Counted from the first letter of the stretch, positions 23,469-35,901 are shown. The stretch is DNA of 64,000 nt from Smallanthus sonchifolius (GCA_023525975.1 CM042032.1:15816001-15880000), one strand, 5' to 3'. Notes: a model not told the origin generated them from the letters alone. Program-made: numbers and translations.

Positions 23469-25337
23469 GTAAGAAAACCCTATCCATTCCTTTACTTATT
23501 TTATCGAATTTGACACTTACAAGTGATTGCTCACCACCAACTAAGAGGAACTTTTTTTTATAAAGTTTTAAATCAGTAAATTATGGCTTATTATTGAAGG
23601 TTTTGAAGTGTTTATGGGTGTGTATGTGTGTCGTGTATATATGTATGTATGTATTTGTTCATATCTTGCAAAATGTTACGATTTAAGACTTGATCTTGGC
23701 ATGCAAACATATGTTTATTATGGTTAGTTTCAAATAGTAAATTAGGATATATTATTGTATAAAAGCATGATAGATTATGGACGGATCATTGATTTGTTGA
23801 TTTAGGTGTTTATTGCTTAAAATTGTCATTAAAATGCATGTTTAAATTAGGATTTTGAGTATGGATTAAAAGGATTATTGAAATCTGAAAATAATATGAT
23901 AAATGTGATGTATTTTGGCTATAATCATCTGTTCTAAAAGTATATCATATGTTGGGATGATTGGTTAAATAGTGGACTAGTTTACGATGCTTAAAAGTAC
24001 GCTAAAACGGTGAAATTTGACCATAAAAAGGAAATTGTTAAAAATCTGGAGCTATGGCAGTAACTTGATGATATTTTATGTTTAAAACTTAGATTTTTAG
24101 TTATATGTATGAATCTTGGTGTTTGGATGCATTTCGTTAGGTTTTACGGTAAACTAGTCGTAAAAATCAACTATTTTCGGTATGAAAAATAAGTGTTCTA
24201 TAAATATGATTTTGAGCAGAAAGTTTGGTCATATTTTATGGATTATTTACAGCTTTTAAGTTATAAAAAAATTGATTAACGTCATTAAACATGTTTCGAT
24301 ATGCATCATTTGACTATTCGGTTACCTCGTATGCGTAGAAATTGCCATGTTTTAGGTACATTGATGCTAATGTGATGAAAGATTGTTTTGACTCATGAAA
24401 CATGGTTTGTAAATTATGATTTCTTGTTATGAGATGATATGTGGTCACTAGTATTGGTAAATTGAGAACTTGAGTTGTAAAAATTTACCGTTTTACTTAA
24501 ATAATGCGTATATGCAAGTAGTATGATTTAGGTATGTTCACATATGATCTAGGACTTTTGTATATAAGTATGAATGTTTTTTACGTGCTATTTGGTTATA
24601 ATTTCACATTTTGATTGTTGATTAGCATTTTATCTAAGAGTGTCGAAGTCACCAACGGTTCTCGTAAATAAATATTTTCTTAAAAATATTATAAGTCTAG
24701 TAGGTTGGATGAACAACTTACTTGTAAGACTTGAGTTCGATTATTAAAATGTCTATCTTATTTAGGGCACTATTAGGTCCGATCGACGCTCGTGGGCGTA
24801 GTTGCTAGTACTTGTCAATTTCGTTGTTCCTTGTTCAAGGTGAGTTTTCACGGCCCCTTTTCAAATATTTTAACTGTTTATAAAATATGGGGGAAGAACA
24901 TGCTTTCGTTCGTTTGTTATCATGATACTTGACTTACTTATATGTGTGTGTGTGATGGTCTCGAGTAAGGGCATTTTTATATATATTCGTGTAAATCGTT
25001 CATGAATAGCCCCCGCCGTTATAATCATTAGCCTCTTGTGGGCCACAGGGTATATTGATAGATCTATTTTGGTATGACCACCCACTCTCGTGATTAGTAG
25101 CGCTAATCGGTCGTTTGTATGAGAGAGAATATTTTGAAGGGTTTTGTGGGGACATATTTTATTATTTCGTGTCTCGGTTTGATTATAGGCTCTAGGTACT
25201 ATCATCTTGTTGTATCCCTTGCTAGTTTACAACTTAGCACATGTTAGTCAAAAGTTGCATGATAGTTCGGTTAGTAATTATTTAAACATGTGAAACTAGC
25301 TCAACTTTTTGTTGATGTTTTTAAGCATGTTTTTCAG
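23469..25337 (+). other. Putative intron within the C LTR
   Basis: GTAAGA at 23469 to CAG at 25337, 1.87 kb, AT-rich. Both sites are kept in the 3' LTR (GTAAGA at 32794, CAG at 34661). Removing it would shorten the leader between promoter and primer site from over 2.3 kb to about 0.45 kb. This is an inference from splice-site appearance. Confidence 0.4.
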
Positions 25338-25616
25338 GAAAATAGATACAAGCACGCGCGGTCATGAAAATGGGCTTTTGGCAAACGCTTCACATGGGAA
25401 ATTCATTTGGGACTATATTTTGTAATATGATCCACCTAGTATTGGATCATTAAACTTATGTTTTGTTTAAACTAAATTTCATCTTATGTAAGACCTATTT
25501 CCCTAATTTATAAATAAAAGTGTTTGCTATTATATTATGGGCTCCAACTTATGTTACCATCATGCTTTCATAAACATTTTTGCTGCGATTCGTTGTCTTG
25601 GGGTGTGATAGTTAAG

Positions 25617-25631
25617 TTGGTATCAGAGCCC
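25617..25631 (+). promoter_or_regulatory. Element C primer binding site
   Basis: TTGGTATCAGAGCCC, an initiator tRNA-Met site, six bases after the LTR. Confidence 0.9.
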
Positions 25632-25961
25632 ATTGTTATAGCGAACTAGAAAATGTTTTTTCTTAAAAATCTAGTCTATAACTAATAAAAAAAGGGATAA
25701 AAAGGTTTTTTGGTTAAGAAGCGTTTTTCAAACCGCGTGCATCTTAGTTAGGTATGAGTGTATTTTTTTTCTTATATCTAAATACTTAATTGTTTGCATG
25801 CGTATGTGCTTACAAGTTATTCGTTTATTTCTTAATAGTTTGCATGCGTATGTGCTTACAAGTTTTCCTCTCTATTTGTTTCGTGCCTTAATATGTTGCA
25901 TACGTATGTGCTTATATTATGGGCTAGTTATTTACACTGTGTAAATATTTTCATGTCACAG

Positions 25962-26938
25962 ATGACTTCTCCTTCTCCGATTATTCCAATCTCATCAGAC
26001 GACGAGCCGGAGTTCTCACCAGTTTCACCCATGTCACCAGACTCGGTCCTCGATGGCTTTGCAACCCACATGGCCGAGGATGCTGGTCATCCAGATAATC
26101 GAAATGGGTGGATAGAAGAATTAGAAGGAGAAGAAGAAGAAGAGGCCCCTTTGGAACTTACACCTGTGACCCCTACTGCTGACAGCCCTGTATACAAGGG
26201 CGAGGACGTTGCTATTGCCGTTGAGCCACCTAGGCTAACGACCGGGGCATTACGTCTTCCATCTCCCCATTCTTTTCGTGAGTGTCCTAGGGGTGCGTTT
26301 TTTAAAATGACTGCTAGAAAATCTGTATCACCGGTTAAGAAAAGAAAGATGGATGAAAGGGAAAATGAATCGGCTATAGTTGGTTACATAGTGGAGCGTC
26401 CTCCTCAAAAGACGAGGGCCTTTGTTGCGAGGCGTTGGGGTTGGCTATCTGAGTGTGTGCAAGAATGGACCGATGAAGAGGGTGTCCCCTATATTCGTTG
26501 TGTTGCAGAGTCCTCCTCCTCGAGGATATTACCCCTCACTGGCCAGCCCATTGAGCGGACAGTTCCATTACAAGCCGCTAGGTGTGCCTGTGCGGAGACT
26601 AGGATGGATTCTATGGGAGCCAAAGTTGACCGTGTTAACCGTAGGTCTGAGAGGTTAGGTGATCATGTTAAGGTAGTGAGCAGGTGAAGACGCGCGACGA
26701 GATTGCTGAGTTAAAGAAGAGGATGGATGAGTGCGAGAGAGTGACTGAGCAGGCTAGGTTGGTGGCTGAAAACGCCATAGTTAGAGCCGCAGCAGCGGCA
26801 GTTAGGGAAGCCGAGGCTCTGCAGCGTATGGACACACTCGAGGAGCGCCTCGAGGCAACACTAGCCCTAGCTGTAGCATGTGTTTACCTTGCTGCTACTG
26901 TTGCTAATGTCGGTGTTGTCACCCATTGTACTCGTTAG
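25962..26938 (+). pseudogene. Element C extra ORF upstream of gag, function unknown
   Basis: The likely start is the ATG at 25962 (MTSPSPIIPISSDDEPEF). About 240 codons stay open to 26687. The overlapping frame 26684-26938 then carries on (VKTRDEIAELKKRMDE), so one frameshift near 26680 separates the two halves. The N-terminal part is acidic and Ser/Pro-rich. The middle has RPPQKTRAFVARRWGWLSECVQEW and the basic SPVKKRKMDE. The C-terminal part is a heptad-like helix (MDECERVTEQARLVAENA, MDTLEERLEAT) ending in a hydrophobic run LAVACVYLAATVANVGVV. I do not recognise the family. It lies between primer site and gag, where most gypsy elements have only leader. It could be a capsid accessory protein, but that is a guess. 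Confidence 0.6.
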
Positions 26939-27214
26939 TTATTGGTAGTTGTTTCTTTTGGGATTATATATGTCATTTCATGTACTGTATTGGTGAACTT
27001 GAGGGTTGGTTGTATGCCATACCCATTTTGGTTGTCATTTTAGTTTAAAATGATGTTGTCAAGTCAAACACTATTTATTATGGAAATGACATGAATTATC
27101 TTTTGGTTTTATGTGTTGTGCTTATTTATTTTCCTTGCTTACATGCATGATTTAATAAAATATTGCGTATGATATTGTCGTAATTATCTTGTATCATATG
27201 TATTAGAGTGAAAA

Positions 27215-28499
27215 ATGGCACCAAGACGTGAAACTAGTGGAACGATGCTTCCAACCACTACTGAAGAGTTGAATAAAGTGATTACTCAACATGTTAATGC
27301 TGCTCTTGCACAATTTGCTGCTACTCATGGTGTTCAAGCTAACCAAGGTATGCCAAACTCTCCTAATGATGCTTTATAGCACCAATGGATGATGTTTTCG
27401 TAGGGTTCCAAGTAACTGTTCTTGTATAACCAGTTATTGAGAAATGGTTTTTACTTGTGAAAACAGGGAACCCGAACGATGGCTGTTCGTACAAGACTTT
27501 TCAAGCGTGCGAACCACGACCATTCTCTGGAACAGAAGGACCAGTAGGAATCGTTCGTTGGATCGAGAAGATGGAGTCCGTAATGGTCATAAGCAACTGC
27601 ACTCCTGCTCAACGTGTAAAGTATGCGACAAGTTGCTTTCAAGACGAAGCATTAACCTGGTGGAACACCCAAGTACAGGGGCTCGGTGAAGCGAATGCTT
27701 ATGGTCTCAATTGGAATCAACTGAGGGAAATGTTGATGCGTGAATACTGCCCGCGCAATGAGATCCAGAAGATTGAAGCTGAATTTTGGAACTTGACTAT
27801 GATTGATGCTGAAGTTAGAGAGTACACTACCCAGTTTCATCAGATGGCAAGGCTTGTACCCCATCTCGTCACCCTTGAGCCGAAAAGCATTGAGCGTTAT
27901 ATTTGGGGGTTGGCACCTCAAATTCGTGGTATGGTGACATCAGCAAACCCCACAACCATTCAGGATGCTGTGCAGCTGGCACACACTTTAGCTGATGATG
28001 CAGTTCGTACTAGACTATTGAAGAAGGGTAGTACTGGGAAAAAGCCAATGGAAGCTTGTGAGGAGAAAGGAAAGTGGTCTAATGAAGGGAAGCGTAAGTG
28101 GACTGAAGCTTCTGGGAGTCGTGCTAATAACTTCCAGAACAAGAAGAAGAATCCGGGAAGGATGTTTACAGCAAATATTACTGAACCAAGAAGGAATCAG
28201 GGCCCAAGCCCTAAATGCAACAAGTGTGGTTACTTTCACACCGGCCCATGCAATGTCTGCGATCGTTGCAACAAGTTTGGGCACCAAGCCCCAACCTGCC
28301 GTGTGAAGTTAACTTTGAAGAAGGAAGAACCAAATCCTGGTTGTTACGAATGTGGCGCTGTTGGGCATTTTAAGAAAGACTGCCCAAAACTGAAGAATAA
28401 TGAAGCCCGTGGCAGAGCCTTTGTGATGGACGGAAAGAAGGCGAAGAAGGACCCGTCAGTTGTTACTGGTACGTTTCTCGTTAATAACCATTATGCTTG
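27215..28499 (+). pseudogene. Element C gag
   Basis: Starts at MAPRRETSGTM (27215), with a stop at 27374 and a frame change before 27457, where the main register begins. The Retrotrans_gag domain spans about 27520-28000 (FSGTEGPVGIVRWIEKME, TWWNTQVQGLG, YTTQFHQMARLVPHL). It is followed by a basic region and two zinc-knuckle modules (CNKCGYFHTGPC with CDRCNKFGHQAPTC, and CYECGAVGHFKKDC at 28339-28380). It forms the virus-like particle and packages RNA. Confidence 0.9.
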
Positions 28500-29865
28500 C
28501 GTTTTATTTGATAATGGGGCTGATAGAAGTTTTGTTTCTAAAAACTTTGAACCTCTCCTTAGCTCGCAGTCAAGTAAATTAAATGTTAAATATTCTATAG
28601 AGTTAGCTAATGGTAAATTAATAGAAACCAATGAAGTGTTTCGTGAGTGCACTTTACGTTTAGGAGATCATACGTTTAGTATTGACCTTCTGCCAGTAGA
28701 ACTTGGAAGTTTCGATGTTGTTATTGGCATGGATTGGCTATCAAAGAATCATGAGGAGATTGTGTGCTCCGAAAAGATAGTTCGATTGACACTCCCAAGC
28801 GGCAAGGTGATAAAGATTCAAGGTGATGAGAGTGCCCCATTGAAAATTGTCACTATGATGAAGGCGCACAAATATTTGTGAAAGGGTTATCTGGCATTCT
28901 TAGCTCACGTGGTTGACACTAGAGTGGAAGAAAAGAAGCTTGAAGAAATTCCGATAGTCCGTGATTATCCAGAAGTGTTCCCCAAGGAATTGCCTGGTTT
29001 GTCGCCGCAAAGACAAGTTGAGTTTATAATAGATCTAGTGCCAGGAGCTGCACCAATTGCTCGATCTCCTTATCGTTTGGCGCCGTCTGAAATGCAAGAG
29101 TTATCCAAGCAATTGCAAGAATTTTTGGACAAAGGTTTCATAAGACCGAGTTTCTCACCCCGGGGAGCGCCGATTTTATTTGTGAAAAAGAAGAACGGAT
29201 CAATGAGGATGTGTATCAACTATAGAGAGTTGAACAAACTTACTGTCAAGAATAGGTATCCTTTGTTGAGGATTGATGACTTGTTCGACCAACTACAAGG
29301 TTCGAGTTATCACTCGAAGATTGATTTGCGATCTAGTTACCATCAATTGAGAATCATTGATGAAGATGTTCCAAAGACTGCGTTCCGAACACGGTATGGT
29401 CACTATGAATTTTTTGTCATGCCCTTTGGGTTGACCAATGCCCCTGCTGTATTCATGGATCTCATGAATAGGGTGTGTCGCCCGTACTTAGACAAATTCG
29501 TTATAGTATTCATTGATGACATACTCATCTATTCGCGAATAAAAGAGGAGCATGAGCAACATTTGAAGCTGATTTTAGAGTTGCTAAGGAATGAGAAGCT
29601 CTATGCAAAGTTCTCAAAGTGTGAGTTTTGGATCCGAGAAGTTTATTTTCTTAGACACGTGATCAATGAGAAGGGCATTCACGTGGATCCAGCAAAGATT
29701 GAGGTGATTAAGAATTGGGAAGCGCCTAAAAGTCCAACCGAGGCACGACAATTCCTAGGTTTGGCAGGTTATTACCGAAGGTTCATTGAGAATTTTTCTA
29801 AAATAGCACAGCCTATGACGCTATTGACTCAGAAGGAAAAGGAGTTCGTTTGGAGTGAAAAATAA
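28500..29865 (+). pseudogene. Element C protease and reverse transcriptase
   Basis: The protease site reads DNGADRSF (about 28510), where family members have DSGAD or DTGAD, so the second residue of the catalytic triad is replaced by Asn. The frame continues (DVVIGMDWLS) to a TGA at 28879. RT follows in the same register: [47 protein letters not shown] and the catalytic FIDDILIYS at about 29505. A TAA at 29863 sits where Gln is expected (EK stop ETAFQLL). Both stops fit C-to-T transitions. Confidence 0.93.
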
Positions 29866-30720
29866 GAAACAGCCTTTCAGTTGCTAAAACAAAAGTTATG
29901 CAGTGCCCCTATCTTGTCTCTTCCTGAAGGGACGGATGGTTTCGTAATATACTGTGATGCCTCACGACAAGGACTCGGATGTGTTCTGATGCAGAATGGA
30001 AAAGTTATAGCTTATGCTTCACGCCAGCTAAATGTGCTGAACAGAATTACGTAACTCATGATTTGGAAGTAGGTGCTGTAGTGTTCGCGCTTAAGATTTG
30101 GAGGCATTACCTTTATGGTACTAAATGCACAATCTTTACCGATCACAAAAGTCTCCAGCACATCTTTGATCAAAAGGAGTTGAATATGAGGCAGAGACGT
30201 TGGGTGGAATTGCTCAATGACTACGATTGTGATATCCGTTATCACCCAGGCAAGGCTAATGTCGTGGCCGATGCTTTGAGTAGGAAAGAGCGAGTTAAGC
30301 CTTTACGTGTGCGTGCACTGGGGCTGACCATTCAATCAAACCTCGCAACACAAATTCGTGATGTACAACATAAAGCTTTGAAGGAAGAAAATTTGAAGAA
30401 TGAGAATCTCCGTGGTATGGCTAGAGAATTAGTGCCCAAGTCTGATGATACCTTGTACTTTATGGATAGAGTATGGGTGCCTCTTATTGGGAACCTACGT
30501 GAATTGGTTATGGACGAGGCCCATAAATCCAGGTATTCGATTCATCCAGGATCAGATAAGACGTATAAGGATCTCAAAGAGCATTATTGGTGGCCAAACA
30601 TGAAGGGTGATATTGCTACATATGTTGGTAAATGTTTGATTTGCGCTAAAGTCAAATCTGAGTACCCAAAACCGTCTGGACTTCTTCAACAACCTGTGAT
30701 TCCGCAGTGGAAATAGGATC
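29866..30720 (+). pseudogene. Element C RNase H and integrase zinc domain
   Basis: RNase H begins with VIYCDASRQGLGCVLMQ. A one-base change near 30030 moves the register, and the second frame (29979-30716) carries on with HDLEVGAVVFALKIWRHYLYG, FTDHKSLQHIFDQKE and [17 protein letters not shown]. The HHCC zinc domain follows (HKSRYSIHPG, then CLICAKVKSEYPKP). A TAG at 30714 falls where Trp is expected (WK stop DRI). Confidence 0.92.
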
Positions 30721-31790
30721 GTATTGCCATGAATTTCATCACCAAGTTACCCCGCACTCGTAGTGGCTTTGATGCCATTTGGGTAATTGTGGATCGTTTG
30801 ACGAAATCAGCGCATTTCCTACCCATTAAAGGATCCTATCGTATCAAGAAATTAGCCAACATTTATTTTAAAGAAGTAGTGGCTAGGCATGGTGTGCCAA
30901 TATCGATCATTTCGGATAGAGATAGCCAATTTACATCAAGGTTTTGAAAAGCCCTACAAAAAGCCTTAGGTACTCGTCCGTATATGAGCATAGCCTATCA
31001 TCCGCAGAGTTATGGTCAAAGTGAAAGGATCATCCAAATTTTAGAAGACATGCTTCGAGCCTGTGTAATTGATTTTGGTGGAAGTTGGGATACTCATCTA
31101 CCGTTAGCTAAGTTTTTAAACAATAACAGCTACCAAACCAGCTTGAAGGACGCTCCATTTGAAGCTTTGTATGGTAGAAAATGTCGTTCCCCACTTTGTT
31201 GGGCAGATGTTGGAGATAAGCAATTAACTAGACCCGCACTTATCCAAGAGACTACTGATAAGGTTTTTAAGATCCGAGATCGGTTGAAAGTCGCTTTGGA
31301 TAGGCAAAAGAAGTATGCCGATAGAAGAAGAAAGCCGTTAGAATTCCGGATAGGAGATAAAGTTATGTTGAAAGTCTCTCCATAGAAGGGGGTTGTTAGG
31401 TTTGGTAAGCATGGTAAGCTTAGCCCCCGCTATATTGGTCCTTATAAGATTATTGCTCGCATTGGCCCAGTTGCTTACCGACTCGAGTTGCCGCAAGAAT
31501 TAAGCGGAGTGCACAACGTGTTTCATATTTCCAATCTGAAAAAGTGTCTAGCCGACGAGACACTCATGATACCTCCTAATGAAGTTCGTGTCGATGACAA
31601 ACTTCATATTCGTGATGAACCCGTGGAAATCACGGATTGGATTGTTCACAAGTTGAAACGTAGTTGCATCAAGTTGGTGAAAGTAAAGTGGAATTCAAAG
31701 CGTGGTCCCGAGTTTACGTGGGAACGTGAAGATGAGATGAGGCAGAAGTACCCACATTTGTTCAAGTCTGTTCGTAACCAAACTGTATAG
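30721..31790 (+). pseudogene. Element C integrase core and chromodomain
   Basis: Core residues: D in [10 protein letters not shown] is replaced by N at the first catalytic position (family MDFI), the second D is in SDRDSQFTS, and the third E is in GQSERIIQIL. A TGA at 30945 and a TAG at 31383 fall at expected Trp codons. The GPY/F region ([23 protein letters not shown]) and the chromodomain ([13 protein letters not shown] to [17 protein letters not shown]) are complete. The stop is at 31788, 27 bases before the purine tract. Confidence 0.92.
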
Positions 31791-31814
31791 TTGAAAATTT
31801 CGGGACGAAATTTC

Positions 31815-31830
31815 TTAAAGGAGGGAAGGC
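31815..31830 (+). promoter_or_regulatory. Element C polypurine tract
   Basis: TAAAGGAGGGAAGGC directly precedes the 3' LTR start TGTGACATTC. Confidence 0.8.
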
Positions 31831-34800
31831 TGTGACATTCGACGATTTTCAGGTTAATTACTGTTAAGCCCTGATACGCATCATAAAATCATTATACGCA
31901 TCTTAGACTTAATTTTAGTTAATTAGGATATTATAAAGTCTAGCAAAGCCCTTCGTTTACAAAATTTGGCATTTCGTGAAATTTCGGTACCGCGTATCGG
32001 TAAAAAGCCCGTAATACGCGCTGATAACGACCCGGTAAGATAAAAATATCCATTTTTGCCAAAAATTACTTGGATAAAATTAAATTGGTGGATTATATGT
32101 GAAAATTATGTGCTACTTATTAATTGTTGCGTCCGGTAATTTTTATCACGTTTTTACCAGTATTTTAACCGTTTGGCGCACCGGAAGTGTTAAAAATTCA
32201 CTTTAAAATGGTTTATTTAGGTAAAAATTATGATCTTTATCAATTATGATAGAGAAAAATTAGTAGTTAATTTATATAATTTTTATTTGGTAAGAAACCA
32301 TGTTTAAAATGGTTTATTTTTATAAAAGGTTGGTTTTTATATAAAGAATTACCTACTTATGGGTATTTTTATAAAAAAATGGTCTTCTAGAAGTCCCTCT
32401 CCCTTAAAGAATCTGCTGAAAAAAAAATGTGGGTCCCACCTACCACAAATCATCTAATCTAATCTAATTATTTTACCCAAGGTTACACATTTCCTTAAAA
32501 CCAATCTTACACACCAAATCCTCATCATTTCTTTGCATGAATACCCATTGGATCAACTCTCCCCTCTCCCTCCCTCTTGAGTCCGTAAACCATCCCCCCA
32601 TCCCCCTATTTATACCCTTCAACTCTTGCAACAAGTCTCCACACAATCTCCAATTATTACCTCTCTAAGTTCTTAACTATTCTTGAAGTTTTTATGGTGT
32701 TTTGAGTCTTAGAGTCTCTTGGAGCTGAGTTTCCAGCAGAAAATACTCTCTTTTCACCTACATTTATAGTGCTTCCCTTGATTTATTTAAGTCGTAAGAA
32801 AACCCCATCCATTCCTTTACTTATTTTATCGAATTTGACACTTACAAGTGATTGTTCACCACCAACTAAGAGGAACTTTTTTTATAAAGTTTTAAATCAG
32901 TGAATTATGGCTTATTATTGAAGGTTTTGAAGTGTTTATGGGTGTGTATGTGTGTCGTGTATATATGTATGTATGTATGTGTTCATATCTTGCAAAATGT
33001 TAAGATTTAAGACTTGATCTTGGCATGCAAACAAATGTTTATTATGGTTAGTTTCAAATAGTAAATTAGGATATATTATTGTATAAAAGCATGATAGATT
33101 ATGGACGGATCATTGATTTGTTGATTTTGGTGTTTATTGCTTAAAATTGTCGTTAAAATGCATGTTTAAATTAGGGTTTTGTGTATGGATTAAAAGGATT
33201 ATTGAAATCTGAAAATAATGTGTTAAATGTGTTGTATTTTGGCTATAATAATCTGTTCTAAAAGTATATCATGTGTTGGGATGATTGGTTAAAAAGTGGA
33301 CTAGCTTACTATGCTCAAAAGTACGCTAAAACGGTGAAATTTGGCCATAAAAAGGAAATTGTTAAAAATCTGGAGCTATGGCAGTAACTTGATGATATTT
33401 TATGTTTAAAACTTAGATTTTTAGTTATATCTATGAATCTTGGTGTTTGGATGCATTTCGTTAGGTTTTACGGTAAACTAGTCGTAAAAATCGACTATTT
33501 TCGGTATGAAAAATAAGTGTTCTATAAATCTGATTTTGAGCAGAAAGTTTGGTCATATTTTATGGATTATTTACAGCTTTTAAGTTATAAAAAAATTGAT
33601 TAACGTCATTAAACATGTTTCTAAATGCATCATTTGACTATTCGGTTACCTCGTATGCGTAGAAATTGCCATGTTTTAGGTACATTGATGCTAATGTGAT
33701 GAAATATTTTTTTGATTCATGAAACATGGTTTGTCAATTATGATTTCTTTTTATGAGATGATATGTGGTCACTAGTATTGGTAAATTGAGAATTTGACTA
33801 GTAAAAATTGACCGTTTTACTTAAATAATGCGTATATGCAAGTAATATGATTTGGGTATGTTCACATATGATCTAGGACTTATGTATATCAGTATGAATG
33901 TTTTTATGTGCTATTTGGTTATAATTTCACATTTTGATTGTTGATTAGCATTTTATCTAAGGGTGCGTAATCCATCGTTTTCATTAAAATCTTAACCGAG
34001 TGTCGAAGTCACCAAAGTCTAGTAGGTTGGATGAACAACTTACTTGTAAGACTTGAGTTCGATTATTAAAATGTCTATCTTATTTAGGGCACTATTAGGT
34101 CCGATCGGCGTTCGTGGGCGTAGTTGCTAGTACTTATCAATTTCGTTGTTCCTTGCTCGAGGTGAGTTTTCACGGCCCCTTTTCAAATTATTTTAACTGT
34201 TTATAAAATATGGGGGAAGAACATGCTTTCGTTCGTTTGTTATCATGATACTTGACTTACTTATATGTGTTTGTGTGATGGTCTCGAGTAAGGGCATTTT
34301 TATATATATATTCGTGTAAATCGTTCATGAATAGCCCCCGCCGTTATAATCATTAGCCTCTTGTGGGCCACAGGGTATATTGATAGATCCATTTGGGTAT
34401 GACCACCCACTCTCGTGACTAGTAGCGCTAATCGGTCGTTTGTACGAGAGAGTATATTTTGAAAGGTTTTGTGGGGACATATTATTTATTTCGTGTCTCG
34501 GTTTGATTATAAGCTCTTGGTACTATCATCTTGTTGTATCCCTTGCTAGTTTACAACTTAGCACATGTTAGTCAAAAGTTGCATGATAGTTCGGTTAGTA
34601 ATTATTTAAACCTGTGAAACTCGCTCAACTTTTTGTTGATGTTTTTAAGCATGTTTTTCAGGAAAATAGATACAAGCACGCGCGGTCATGAAAATGGGCT
34701 TTTGGAAAACGCTTCACATGGGAAATTCATTTGGGACTATCTTTTGTAATATGATCCACCTAGTATTGGATCATTAAACTTATGTTATGTTTAAACTAAA

Positions 34801-34934
34801 TTTCATCTTATGTAAGACTTATTTTTCTAATTTATAAATAAAAGTGTTTGCTATTATATTATGGGCTCCAACTTATGTTACCACCATGCTTTCATAAACA
34901 TTTTCGCTGCGATTCGTTGTCTTGGGGTGTGACA
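31831..34934 (+). repeat. Element C, 3' LTR
   Basis: TGTGACATTCGACG to GTGTGACA, 3104 bases, closely similar to the 5' copy with small indels (for example an extra 20-base duplication around 32200 and a missing stretch near 33990). Confidence 0.95.
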
Positions 34935-35387
34935 TTTACTTGTGGTTAAGTTGGACATTTCACTAGAAATTACAAACACAAGTCAAATGAGTCAAAGCTC
35001 AAAGGGTACAAAGAAAGATTAAAAGGTCATGTCGACAAGAAGGCGTCTGAAAACGACAAAGTGTCAGAGCCCAGGGTGATTCGCTGTTACAGTCACGATT
35101 ACATGCTTTCTAGAGATCATTGTGAATTTTATTCAAATGCATGACGTGATTATATGTTGCCAAAGTTTGTGGACAAAGGGGTCCAAAACAATTCAAGATA
35201 TGTGAAAAAAACTAACCAACCAAGTTATTTTGCTAAAGAAAAATTTACTAAGAAATATGGGAAAAATGTTGGTTGTTTTTGGAAAGTTAAAAATGAACAA
35301 ACTTCACATATCATTGGAACAAAGAATTTTGTGAATTTGAAGAAACAAGTCATGGTGACTAAGACTGTAAAAGTCAAAGTCAGCCCG
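34935..35387 (+). pseudogene. Element B gag, last part
   Basis: Resumes exactly inside the second zinc knuckle: TTTACTTGTGGT completes the CFTCG motif cut by element C, followed by VGHFTRN and then Tyr where Cys is expected. A stop lies at the Lys position. The sequence continues through basic sequence (KGYKERLKGHVDKK) and 35154-35393 to the solo LTR insertion at 35388. Confidence 0.85.
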
Positions 35388-35901
35388 TGTTGATGCAATT
35401 CTTGTGACAAGCACTCTGAAGATTGTTTTTACTTTTGTATTGTCTTTATGTATTTGTATTTGTATATCAACGTCTGTATGTATTGGTTTATCGAGTTGTA
35501 ATCATGTTTGTAGGTACTTTTCGTTGTATTCGTTTTTGTTAAGTGTTGTGCGCACTTAACAAATGCGTAGGTTGCTCAACCTGTGTACTTAGCAAGTATG
35601 CAAGAACATTGTCTGCGTACTTGCTAAGTACGCAGGAACAACGCCCTGCGCACTTAGTAAGTGCGCAGAGATCAGGTCTAGTATAAATAGGTTGTGGTGA
35701 CAGAAGTTATGTACGCAGACATTTTGCACTCAGTTTTATTCTCTCTGTAACCTTCAAGTTTATAATAGACGGAGTTTGAAAGTGATTTCGTTGTCGGTTC
35801 ACTTTGTGTTACTTGATTCTCCACCTAGTCACGGGCATTCCGTACCGGTCCGACTAGTCACACACCCACACGTAACGATCTGAGACACCCGGGGACCTAC
35901 A
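35388..35901 (+). mobile_element. Solo LTR of the element E family
   Basis: TGTTGATGCAATTC to GGACCTACA, 514 bases, matching the E LTR (52781-53321) over its whole length: TAAGTGTTGTGCGC, the inverted-repeat array, TATAAATAGG (35682), ATTCTCTCTGTAACC and CCTAGTCACGGGCATTCCG. No internal sequence is present. Flanks GCCCG and TCCCT agree only partly, as expected for an old duplication. Such solo LTRs arise by recombination between the two LTRs of one insertion. Confidence 0.93.
35547..35671. repeat. GCGTACTTAGCAAGTACGC inverted-repeat array in solo LTR
   Basis: Four copies: GCGCACTTAACAAATGCG, GTACTTAGCAAGTATGC, GCGTACTTGCTAAGTACGC and GCGCACTTAGTAAGTGCGC. The last copy ends about 13 bases before the TATA box at 35682. 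Confidence 0.9.

Larger units (their letters stand above)
22530..25610 (+). repeat. Element C, 5' LTR
   Basis: TGTGACATTCGACG to GTGTGATA; the final CA has become TA. It has a TTATTTATACCC promoter-like site at about 23289, a donor-like AAGTGGTAAGAAAA at 23464-23477 and an acceptor-like TGTTTTTCAG ending at 25337. Small open frames here (23366-23563, 24870-25205 minus) look accidental. Confidence 0.95.
22530..34934 (+). mobile_element. Element C: Tekay-like chromovirus
   Basis: A complete 12.4-kb element with TTTAC duplicated at 22525-22529 and 34935-34939. The order is LTR (3081), primer site, an extra upstream ORF, gag, protease, reverse transcriptase, RNase H, integrase, chromodomain, purine tract, LTR (3104). 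Very long LTRs and a chromodomain ending in [15 protein letters not shown] are typical of the Tekay/Del clade. The two LTRs look very similar with scattered substitutions, and the reading frames are broken by only a few stops and frameshifts. It is therefore younger than F or G. Confidence 0.95.

Noticed and set aside
25893..25961. Upstream start of the element C extra ORF at 25893
   Set aside because: The 23 residues before the 25962 ATG are hydrophobic, lie in T-rich leader after a run of GTATGTGCTTAC repeats and do not resemble the acidic protein that follows.
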